Positions 55,801 through 64,000 of a stretch of DNA of 64,000 nucleotides are shown in pieces (the stretch's first letter is position 1; each line of letters begins with the position of its first letter). Origin of the DNA: Zygnema cylindricum (taxonomy: Eukaryota; Streptophyta; Zygnematophyceae; Zygnematales; Zygnemataceae); the NCBI GenBank assembly GCA_037447655.1, contig JBBHKE010003490.1, forward strand, positions 212,504 through 276,503, in the 5' to 3' direction. A program made the translations under genes and the position numbers. The notes below the pieces were generated by a model. That model saw nothing but the letters and a program-made list of their open reading frames with translations. It made no database searches and was not told the DNA's origin.

Positions 55801-57472
55801 TCAATTTGACATCATCTCTGACTATGTGAGACATAACACTTTTGCTACATACTTTTTTAGACTTTCTTGAGAACTCGTTGCTTACGTTTGCATGTTCAAG
55901 TCTCTTATGAGCTTTGTATTTGCAAATAATTAATAAGATTAGTGAAAACGACATTGGAATGTACCTAATAAAACGTCAAAAACAATTAATCTGCCTTGGG
56001 TGTCCCCTATTGGAGACATAACTGAAAAGGAAACCAAGATTAATCCGTTCCTCTAACCAAGGTTAGCCGTGATACTTACCAGAATCAAGGATTTGGTCCG
56101 TTGTACCCTTTTTATCTCTGAAATTAGCATTGAAAAAATTTGGAGTATGCGATATATATACTAAAGTGAAAGACCTAAGGAAAATAAATATATTTTCTTT
56201 GTGAAAAATGGCGCGTAAATTCAACTAAATCGCAATGATCATTGAGGTTGACCTTGTGCATGATGTCGTCCGTAACGCATGATTAAATAAAATAATTTAT
56301 ATATATATTGCTCTATATGCAGAGATTTGAGTCGAAACAACTTTGGTGGACGTTTTCCTAAGGGAGTTGAGTTGTTGAACACAACATTGAAAATTTTGTA
56401 AGACTTCAAGCTGATCGTGACGCTTAAACTAACTGAATGAAAAGATTTGTTTTGGTTAGCTTTTTTCAAAAAGGGTAAAAGATTGTGTTAGTGGCAGTAT
56501 GGAAATTAAAGTTCGTATCAAGTGAAGAGATCTGATTTGAAAACCTGTACTAAACTTCCACAATACAACAACGTTTTAAATTATATTTATATTCTTTCCA
56601 TTTTTCAAAGGGTTGTGTAATCTACTATCTATATTTTAAGTCACAATTTCCATTCTTAATATTATCGTTCCACAGTTTCGGATGCATTGCATATATTAAA
56701 CAAATTGTTTCAGCTTTATCATGGTTTCACAAAAACACTTCATGAAATTTGTTTTTTTTATCATGTGTGTCTCTGATAAAGTCTTTTAATTTGAACGACA
56801 TATTGCTTTTTATCCAGACGAATGAGCCGCTGTGGCCTCATAGGAGCTCTTCGACCGGAAATCAATTCTCTTGAGAATTTGGAGGTTTTGTAAGTAATCG
56901 TGTTCACATGGCAGAAAAAAAACTAGTTTGAATGAAACTTACAAAAAAATTATTCAAGCCACACGTCAACTATAGTCTCGTCAAATTATGTGGGAAGATT
57001 TGATTCTTGTGGAAAGCCAAAGCTAATTGACATGTTCTTTATCCTGGAAACTTTCCAATTTAGCGGCTAAGTAACTAATGTCTAAGTAACGTTAATATAT
57101 GAAAACACACATTTTTCAGGGATTTGGATGATAATGGCTTCACTGGACCTCTCCCATCACTACAAAATCTGACGAACTTGAAACAGCTGTAAGTCTTTAT
57201 TTCAAGTAGGCACTCTCCTTTGAAAAGAATTTGAGTTTGTTTTGCTGGATTATTTCAAGTTAGCACTCTCCTTTGAAAAGAATTTGAGTTTGTTTTGTGC
57301 TTTCAGCAGTGGAACATTTCTGTGCTTTCAGCGTGGAACATTTTGAAGGCCATTAACGTTCATATTGCAGGAATCTCGCAAACAATCTTTTCGATATTGA
57401 TACATCAAACCTTCCCGATTCTTATCTTGAAAAATTGTAAGGCAGATGCTACGCGCTTTCTCCTCTCTCTCC

Positions 57473-57510
<38 letters not shown>

Positions 57511-60500
57511 TTCTCCCTCTGCCTTCCTCTTCCTCCCTCTCCCTCCTCTCCTTCCAGCCTCCCTCCGCTACTCCCTCTCTCCCTTCCTCCCACCAACCCA
57601 CCCACCCATTCTCTTTCTCCCCCCCCCCCCTCTTTCCTCTCCCACATACAAAATGCTAAATTCTTCCCTTTTGTTGTAAATCAAATGTTTAACATGTTGA
57701 GGTTGTACTATTGAACTTCTTCTTGTGTTGATTTTGATGTCAAACTTTTGCAGGGACTTGAGTGGAATAGGGATGGAATTGAACAAGCTCCCATCGTTTC
57801 CCTCAAAGTACAATAAAAGTCTTATTGCTTTGTAAGTGGGTTTTATGTTTTTTTCTTGTTCCGTAAAACCTTATTCAGTTTTGCAAGTTATTTGTAAACT
57901 CTTTTTTGTTAACGTAGCCATTTTTCGCTTATGTAGCTTTTTGATGCATTGGTCTAGATAATTATGTTTTTAGGTTTCAGTTTTATCTGAATTGACATTT
58001 TAGTTTGGAAGGCTGAATTTACTATAGGGGCCATTTTCTTCCATACATTGGTCTGTCCACGTATTCTTTTGTTTCGGGGTGTGGGTACACAAGAGACGAG
58101 TTTTTTTAGCTACAGGGACTCATAATTTCGTTTTAGATTAATCCCACCTGTTTGTATGGTGTCTTGTCGATTGAGTATGGCAATTTTCTTGAAATTTAAG
58201 CTCAGCGACCAACTTTTGGTTTTGGGTTTTATCCATTAGAAAAAGATAAATTTGCCAAAATTGGCCACCGAAACTGGTCAATCATGTCCAGAAACATGGC
58301 TGTGTTTGGCTTTATATTTTATTTTTGAAAAGATTCTCATGATTCTCATATTGGAAAAAGTAGTTATAATTATTGTCGTTTCCAAGTGCTTGGAACAAAG
58401 TTAAGACATACTATTTAAGGTTTCAACTCCCTGTTGATGGAATCCTAAACAACCCTCAATACCTAATGTGTTTTTTTTTTTTGGGGGGGGGGGGGGAGGA
58501 GCGGGGGGAGCCGGGGGGAAAGCCGGGGGGGAGGGGTTGGGGGGATCTCTCTCGTGCCATGGCTGCTCCTTCTTGCCTCCGTAGAAAATTTTGACATAGA
58601 ATAGCAAAGACAATTTAGTAAAAGATGCACTAAACTATTCCGTGCATACTATAGTTTGTGCATTACATTGAATATTTTGTATTGCATTTTACTTGCTCAC
58701 ATAGTTTGGTCTATATTCACAATACCACACATATCTTAAATCCCCTACTATTAAACAACCTTATGGTGTGTTCGAGCGAAGTGACATGTCGTATGTCACT
58801 TCGTCCCCAAAATCCTCCAGCCATCGCCATCCTTTGTTTCGTGCCCCATGAGCGAAAATGATGCTCTAAAAAGAAGCGAAGCTCAAGAGTACCATTTGTA
58901 CATGGAAACGTACACGAACTTTATACCCTCTGTTAGCGGAACTTAAGTCTACCGTGAAACACGATAGGCCAAATTTCTCTCTGGCAAATTGAGATTGGCT
59001 GGACTCCAGGAAGGTAGGAAGGTGGGAGTCCAAAGATAACGTTTTGAAGTTCCTCCGTGTTGTCCCTCCCATGAGCAGTGTCGGGTTTAAACGTCAAAAA
59101 AAAAAAAAAAAAAAATAATGACAAAACCTCGTTTCAAAGTTTTAACCTTTGTTCACACTATTTAAAACAGCTGCGACTTATGATTTTTTGTTTCTCTAGT
59201 CATGATTTTCCTTTCCAAAAATGTTTTATATCTCCATTTTTAACCAAAAAGGTAAACAATAAATCAGGACAACATGGAAATGATGTTATAATTCTGACTT
59301 TTATTGCGATTTATCCTCATCATGTGATGTTTTCATATGGGGTCCGTCATTGCACAAAAGTCACCACCATTCACGACTAAATAGTGTGGCTAAATGATGC
59401 TACCTTGGCCATACCTGGGCCAAATGCCATCCCAAAGGACGTGTTGAATTCCAAAGCATAGATAAAAACTGCAAAAAATGCGTGCAAACGCTATGTCTGA
59501 TGGCCTCATATTGTATGCTAATTCTATGTGTTTGCATAATGTGCCCATAATACGCGGTTATCAAATATAGCATTTGTACACGTTTGCGCTCTTTTGATTT
59601 ATGTTCCAAAGCTTTCGCGGAAGGCATTCGCTGGCAAACTCGGCTCGAGTGTGGTGTGGCAGCGTAGGGTCTTGTCACCTTGTGGGGAAGGTGCCATAAA
59701 AGCTTCGAGGCCATATGGGACTGTTTGAAATCGTGAATGACAAATCGCGAAGTTATGGAGGGCCGTTATAACTAGGGTCCCAGGGCCCTAATGGCAAATG
59801 GGTTTGTTTAGTTTCGTTGGTTCATTTTTGGTAGCTATAGTATAATGCCCATCTCTTTTAGATGTATTCACTCTATTCGAGTGAGTGTTTTTTGATCGCA
59901 AAACCTTAAATTAGTGTTAATAACACTTTTAGTTGTGTGGCCCATAGTAAGCCATGTTGCAAAACATAATTTAGCGTTATTTAGTTGTAATAAGGTGTTA
60001 ACGCTAATAGTTCACTAACTCCAATAGCGATGGGCTTTGTACTTTTCCCTGGAAGGTCCCCTGTCCATTGCTATTTATGTTAATAACATTCATTCGGTTA
60101 AGAATTTTTTGGCTGCAAATCACAGAATACTGTTAATAGCACCAATTAAGAGAATCTGCTACAATCCGCTATGTCTCCCGACACTAAATTAGGAAAAATT
60201 GTAATTATGCAGTTACGTTTGTCACTCTTTTATGTTAATAGCGATGGGCATTGTAGCTTAAACCAACTAAGGCTCATGCGAGTATCTTTGACCTTCTCTC
60301 GAGGGGGTGATCTTTTATTGAACCAAGAAATCGCTCAGGGCACGTTTTCCAAGTGGTTGGCTGTCAAAGGAAAGCTTAGGATAGAGGGGTTTAGTGCACT
60401 CTCCCCATTGGTCACCCCAAGGGAGGAATGGTTTCGGTTTCCTATAAAGGAGGTTCTGCTGCTCCGTAACCCTTGAACTCTACACCGCCCATCGTTATTA

Positions 60501-62721
60501 GTGTTAAAGAAAAATTAGTGTAAATGCGAAATTAGAATTAATAATACTAATTTAGTGCAAGGTGACGTGGCAGATTTTGGTCCACTTCCTTAAATAATGT
60601 TGTTAACTCTATTTTGTGATTCTTGGCCAAAAAAAGTCGCGACCAGAATTAGTGTTATTAACAGTAACAACGATGGTCGGTGTAGTGTTTTTCTGCTTGG
60701 GTGCTCTCTGGCCGAACTTCTCAAGTTTGATAATTCAAGAGAAAGCATAATAAATTATCATGGAGCGTTGGTATTTTTGGATGGTTACAGGAACCTTCAA
60801 GCAAACAGCATTTCCGGAACACTCAATACAAAATATTTTAACAAGTTTGAAAAGCTTCAAGCTGTGTAAGTCTATCTTTTTTTAGTTTTTTATTTTCTGT
60901 TGTTTGTCATTATGAAAACTCTTTGCAATGGTTGCAAATAAGGATAACATTAGTAACTTGAACAACTGCCTGTGGTTTTGTGGATAATACCAAAATTAGG
61001 AGGGTTCAATCCTCTACTTATTTGTTGGACTTTCGGTTTAGCTCCATTTTATAGTAGAAATTTGCTATATTGCAAGGATCTGTCACTGAGTTGTTGTTAA
61101 ATTATTATTAGTCTTCCTGCCATTTTAATAAATATTAGGTTTTTGGTGACCTCTCGTTGAATGGCTTCTGCAATAACATATCAAAATGAGTAAAAAATTA
61201 TCTGAGGTTATTCTTAAATGTAAATTTGCTAATTTTTTTCTGTCCAATCATGAAGTAGGTTTCCAGATTTAGGCCTTAACGAAAACTTTGGACAACTCTT
61301 TTTTTTTTTTTTCGTTCCAGTTACCAAAGTTGAGGTCCATTTTTTTCAGTTTTGATTACAAAAAATAACTGTTTTGATTTGGAGTAGCCAAGCTGTTTGA
61401 TTTTTTTTGGGTTTTTGTAATTTGAAGACCATCAGTCCTTAATAAACCCCAAAATAGCATTTCGTTTAATTTCTTGATGCGGCTTTGTTTGCCAATGCAG
61501 GAATTGTGGTTTATGGGTGACATTCTATATACTGCTTTCGTTTTGTGTTCTTTTATTTTCATCGACTAATGTATAATGTCTACGTATTTGTCGGTTTCAT
61601 CTCTCTCTTTTTCATCAAATTGAGTTCTGAATCACTTTTAAATCGTTATAGATTAAGACTTACAGCGGTAATACTTGGGTATAAAATGATAGTTATATGG
61701 GTGTTGTTTTTTCTCCACAGTTTTTTGCAAAACAACGAACTCAAAGGAGACATTTTCCCAATCACCAGACTTCCAAATGTTACCGATATTGAGTACATTT
61801 CCCTGAGGAGCAATAAATTGACTTCAGCCACAGGCCAAATTACTACTGGATTACAAGTAGAGTGAGTGGTCTCACATATTATGACTGGTTGCATGACAAT
61901 TTTATTTATGGACATTTTATGGAGGCTTTTAGGCGAGTACAGGTACAACTAGAACTTGTGCAGAATCTGCAAATCTGTCTTTCTATATCATTTTTAGAGC
62001 TGATTTGACGCAGTTTTTTTCAAAACCTCGGAGGATAAAATGTTGCAGAAGAGTATCATAAAGTAGTTTAATTGTATTTTTAGTTTAATTCATAAATATG
62101 GTTCATGCAGAAAAAAAATCTTTAGCGACTGTTTAAGTTGCTGTGCGTCGTCATCCTGGAACAATATGGAGATATATATAAAAATAATAATACAGAAATC
62201 TCAGTAGGGTATCTATTGATAAGTTCTTACAGATAAACTTTTTTTTACTGTGAAGTTCTAAAACTTTTAAACCATCGATGAACAGGTTTTGAATGTCTTT
62301 TATCACGTGTATCAAAGGCAGCCTTTTTAAAACAATCTGGTAAATCCAGCTCTACAAATGGTGTTCCAATTTGACTACTATTTTTTTTTTGCATTTTTTC
62401 CTTCTTCTTTTGTCTTTTTCTGTGAGTTTTTCCAGCCTGGCAGATAATCCACTATGCAAAAGCATTGTCGATTCGTCTCTCAAAATCTCGTGCGAAGAGA
62501 ACGGAGGTACTACCAGTGTATATAAGTCTGATTCATGTCAAAATACAAGCTGCTGGAATGAAATAATTAAGCCTAACCCAGAAACATGTACTTGTTCGGG
62601 GTTTATTGGCGTCAAATGGCTATTCGGTTTACCTCCATTGGCCTACATTTCCAAGAAAGCTATAAGCACAGTGAAAGAAGCGATTCACAACATCACTCAG
62701 CTCAATACTGATCAGCTAACG
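40828..62721 (+). CDS. Leucine-rich-repeat receptor kinase ectodomain (LRR-VIII type), gene incomplete at right
   Basis: This gene encodes a probable cell-surface receptor. About 837 codons were assembled from 29 exons: signal region, LRRNT cap, about 27 leucine-rich repeats and a cysteine-rich cap. Exons: 40828-40879, 42505-42634, 42968-43120, 44780-44851, 45261-45332, 47767-47883, 48326-48394, 48889-48957, 49441-49515, 50212-50283, 50877-50945, 51358-51423, 51716-51784, 52337-52408, 52814-52885, 53497-53568, 53695-53763, 54147-54215, 54655-54720, 55274-55345, 55754-55825, 56323-56397, 56818-56889, 57120-57188, 57371-57436, 57754-57831, 60791-60865, 61721-61861, 62436-62721. All introns use GT...AG, and from the second exon on all are in phase 2. 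No internal stop appears. The C-cap resembles LRR-VIII-1 kinases such as HPCA1, which sense extracellular signals at the plasma membrane; transmembrane and kinase exons must lie beyond 64,000 or be absent. The ligand is unknown. Confidence 0.8.
40880..42504 (+). other. Intron 1 (in the upstream-start model)
   Basis: 1,625 bp without a convincing exon. It ends in a strong pyrimidine tract and gcag acceptor (42460-42504). In the alternative model the gene starts at 42459 inside this intron. Confidence 0.4.
42505..42634 (+). CDS. Exon 2: LRRNT cap
   Basis: Encodes DILLDVVKTFKCQDE, then TWNKSNDCKKWTGVTCD and VTGNVIEL. The W-x(n)-C-x-x-W-x-G-V-x-C pattern is the plant LRR N-terminal cap that precedes the first repeat. 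The acceptor ends a long pyrimidine tract. The donor is GTAAGT, phase 2. Confidence 0.8.
42968..43120 (+). CDS. Exon 3: first repeat region
   Basis: Encodes 51 residues (VLSTVNITHPNGTT ... LLSGRISAKISKLTTLQIL). The end is a standard LRR (L-x-G-x-I-x-x-x-I-x-x-L-x-x-L). Two N-glycosylation sequons (NIT, NGT) lie in the first half. Confidence 0.8.
43121..44779 (+). other. Intron 3 (between exons 3 and 4)
   Basis: Contains a 203-bp family A3 element (43969-44171). A 95-codon minus frame at 43530-43817 is not supported. No extra repeat exon was seen. Confidence 0.6.
43969..44171. mobile_element. A3 miniature element in an LRR intron
   Basis: Ends TACACCGCCCATCG and, inverted, TACACTGCTCATCG. 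The 203-bp interior is nearly identical, in inverse orientation, to the copy at 60481-60684 in another intron of this gene. Confidence 0.8.
44780..61861 (+). CDS. Exons 4-28: one-repeat-per-exon LRR array
   Basis: Twenty-four exons (4 to 27) each encode one leucine-rich repeat and begin and end at the same residue of the repeat, between the first two residues of the L-x-L strand. Lengths are 66, 69, 72, 75 or 78 bp, apart from exon 6 (47767-47883, 117 bp), which has 15 extra residues. Exon 28 (141 bp) carries two repeats. Early repeats follow the plant type N-x-L-x-G-x-I-P-x-x-I-G-N-L (exons 4 and 5). Later ones are more variable, for example FPSLKNLTKL. Exon 16 (53497-53568) has a weak acceptor without a good pyrimidine tract but restores the pattern exactly. 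Confidence 0.8.
45333..47766 (+). other. Intron 5 (between exons 5 and 6), 2.4 kb
   Basis: No coding region or well-marked repeat was recognised. It is one of the longest introns read. Short minus frames (45947-46180 and 46938-47201) are not supported. Confidence 0.5.
50230..50389. repeat. 80-bp tandem duplication across exon 10 and its donor
   Basis: 50230-50309 and 50310-50389 align with a fixed 80-bp offset. The first copy holds the 3' half of exon 10 and its GTACGT donor; the second is intronic, with a GTATGT at the equivalent place. The copy has lost the repeat motif upstream, so it is not an exon as read. Confidence 0.7.
51231..51366. repeat. 68-bp tandem duplication containing the exon 12 acceptor
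   Basis: 51231-51298 and 51299-51366 are nearly identical. The second unit contains the used acceptor (cttacag, exon start 51358). The first has cttacaa at that place, so its AG is gone. Confidence 0.8.
54960..55165. repeat. Low-complexity 'acaagttta' tract in an intron
   Basis: Loose repeats of acaagtt(t/c)ata and aaagttta words between exons 19 and 20. No clear unit length. Confidence 0.5.
57469..57640. repeat. CT microsatellite and pyrimidine tract
   Basis: (CT)n at about 57475-57509, followed by a ccctct/cttcct tract and a C-run near 57620. It lies in the intron between exons 25 and 26. Open frames across it are compositional. Confidence 0.85.
58485..58545. repeat. T-run followed by long G-runs
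   Basis: After a run of T, the plus strand has a stretch of about 15 consecutive G, then several runs of 5-7 G. On the transcribed strand this could form a very stable G-quadruplex in the pre-mRNA of the receptor. Confidence 0.85.
60060..60256. repeat. Degenerate A3 miniature element
   Basis: Right end 'aatagcgatgggcattgta' and left end 'tgtccattgctattta' match the A3 termini loosely. The interior keeps 'gttaataacatt' and 'ttggctgcaaatcacag'. Confidence 0.45.
60481..60684. mobile_element. A3 miniature element in an LRR intron, inverse of 43969-44171
   Basis: Ends TACACCGCCCATCGTTATTA and, inverted, TACACCGACCATCGTTGTTA. 204 bp, nearly identical to the reverse complement of 43969-44171. Confidence 0.8.
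60866..61720 (+). other. Intron 27 with a decoy acceptor
   Basis: Positions 60975-61400 resemble 25926-26210. At 61499-61500 a good caatgcag acceptor precedes GAATTGTGG, which reads on in frame as V-N-C-G-L-W then hydrophobic residues to a TAA near 61571. No donor there restores phase 2, so the site is taken as a decoy or alternative terminal exon. Confidence 0.45.
62436..62721 (+). CDS. Exon 29: six-cysteine C-cap and start of the juxtamembrane segment
   Basis: Starts LADNPLCKSIV and contains six cysteines in the order NPLC, ISC, DSC, TSC and TCTC, with PNPETCTC before SGFIGVKW. This matches the cap after the repeats in LRR-VIII-1 kinases, where NPVC, a YC, two further cysteines and a C-x-C near a proline occur in that order. 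It continues with a helix-like ISKKAISTVKEAIHNITQLN segment, also seen in that family before the membrane region. The donor ACG|GTACGA ends it in phase 0. Confidence 0.75.
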
Positions 62722-63946
62722 GTACGATTTGTACCATTCGCAGAGTTCTTTTTTTTTTTTTTCCTGTTCTTCACGCCAATGTATTTAGTATTTTTGATGG
62801 TATTGCTGATTGTCTTTTACGTTCTCTTTTATTGCCTTCAGTTATTGTCTCCTTGATTGTCTTTTTGACTGTCTTCTTAATCTGAGTTGACAAAGCAGAA
62901 TACCTGTACTTTTGAGTTGTTATTGATGGCAGTTTGTACAAGAGGCGAAGGGCTTCTGCCATATGTCAAACTTTTATCTCTTTAGGGAATGTCATGTTGG
63001 TCACCTGATGTTTTACTTGTAAAACCTGACAATAACTATGACGTTATTTTTATTTAAGGTGTAGGAACGAAGGATCTAAAGGTATTGTAATAACAGGTTC
63101 AAAACCAGTAGTAAATATTTTAGCTTCTTTTATGTTAAATATAGAAGTGATTGGAAGAGACTAATACAACCTTCTATCATGAACCATCTGAAAGATTTTT
63201 GCACGTGATCTTCATATATTGCTGTTGTTTATAAACTTCTTTTTTGCTTACGTAAACATAAAATCTGCAAAACAATGAAGGCAACTTTTGCTCCATTTAG
63301 GTTATGATTTCTTTTACTAATTATTTGCCAATAACAAGCCACCATAGAATAAAGTTTTATCTTTCAAACAAGACAAAAAGATTTGAATAGAAAATATATA
63401 CCCGTATTGAGGGTACACATATATGGATAAAAGACTTGTTGCTTTAAACCATCAATACCTATCGGGCTGTATCTTTATCATTTATCATTATCGTAAACTT
63501 TGATCTGATTTGATGAAATGATTTTATGCTTTTTATGAAATAAATCACTACCATATTTGTGACAGTTTTACCACCGGATTATCAACAACCTAGGTGTCTT
63601 CTTTCTATCTAAACGCTCTGAATTAATTGTTGTAAGTAAAGCATCGACGTAGTGTTGGTCCTTAGCCTTTGCTTAGTCTAAAAGCTGCTTCAAATTGGTT
63701 TATGCAAAAAAAATTGAAGGCGTATCATGCTTCTCAGAAATGTAAAACTTCTGGCCTTCTGGACCTCTTCTTCTTTATAGATTTTCCGCCCTAGGTAATC
63801 AAATAGTAATAAATTCATAAACTGAATCTTATGCTATCTATTTGTGGAGCCTGCGTCTCTGATGAAAAAACCAAAATCTGTATTTTGGCATCCAAGGGGA
63901 GGGGTTATTGTTAGGTCACCCGATTTAAACTTGTGAGGCCATTATG

Positions 63947-63947
<1 letters not shown>
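62722..63947 (+). other. Intron or truncated gene end, no exon recognised
   Basis: No transmembrane, juxtamembrane or kinase exon was recognised. If intron 29 is retained, exon 29 reads on through a T-run into a hydrophobic tail and stops at 62854-62856. The rest is AT-rich. Confidence 0.5.

Positions 63948-64000
<53 letters not shown>
63948..64000. repeat. (CT)n microsatellite at the window edge
   Basis: Perfect CT dinucleotide run that continues past the last base given. Confidence 0.95.

Larger units (their letters stand above)
57832..60790 (+). other. Intron 26 (between exons 26 and 27), 3.0 kb
   Basis: The longest intron read. It holds a G-run (58485-58545), a degenerate A3 copy (about 60060-60256) and a well-preserved A3 copy (60481-60684). 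No missed LRR exon was recognised. Confidence 0.6.

Noticed and set aside
57295-57714. 139-codon plus frame
   Set aside because: Runs from intron 24 through exon 25 in the wrong frame into a CT microsatellite; low-complexity product.
60171-60476. 101-codon plus frame in intron 26
   Set aside because: Starts within a degenerate miniature element and shows no leucine-rich repeat or other domain.

Overview
This window looks like nuclear DNA of a land plant or other streptophyte. It is AT-rich and intron-rich. Positions 1 to about 40,000 are a graveyard of nested transposable elements, and positions about 40,800 to 62,721 hold one large multi-exon gene. The species cannot be named from the sequence. 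The plant assignment rests on the gene family (a leucine-rich-repeat receptor of the plant LRR-VIII type), on plant-style Copia Gag proteins, and on hAT, Harbinger-like and TA-flanked miniature elements. No operons, CRISPR arrays, rRNA genes or intact tRNA genes were seen.

Transposon half. An 808-bp non-autonomous hAT element (2133-2940) sits in the last bases of a probable solo LTR (1570-2131). A second hAT-type element appears to run from 4607 to 21374. Its ends are the same 13-bp inverted repeats, it is flanked by an identical 8-bp duplication, and it contains a hAT transposase dimerisation domain at 18238-18529. It has swollen to 16.8 kb by taking in several Copia-derived elements (minus-strand Gag regions at 7708-9387, 13479-14300 and 14718-15597; plus-strand fragments at 17350-17889 and 20068-20693), LTR and leader copies, a tRNA-derived repeat and nested miniature elements. 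To its right, a plus-oriented LTR (22129-24622) is split by a 5'-truncated non-LTR retrotransposon (22678-24147, minus strand) with a restriction-enzyme-like C-terminal domain and a 9-bp target duplication. From 24.7 to 27 kb there are long polypurine tracts. From 27.9 to 40.5 kb there is a dense set of miniature inverted-repeat elements, several nested with readable boundaries.

Gene half. The plus-strand gene starts at about 40,828 (or further left) and continues beyond 64,000. Twenty-nine exons were read. From the second exon on, all 27 introns are in phase 2, and 24 exons of 66-117 bp each encode one leucine-rich repeat. The N-cap (LRRNT) exon is at 42505-42634. A six-cysteine C-cap exon (62436-62721) resembles that of plant LRR-VIII-1 receptor kinases. 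About 837 codons were assembled, all ectodomain; the transmembrane and kinase exons are not in the window. The repeat number, about 27, is well above the roughly 8-10 usual in that subfamily. Introns carry two near-identical 203-204-bp miniature elements in opposite orientation, a duplicated half-exon and a duplicated acceptor region.

All element families, gene boundaries and splice sites were read by eye from signals and internal comparisons; no alignment program, database search or transcript data was available.
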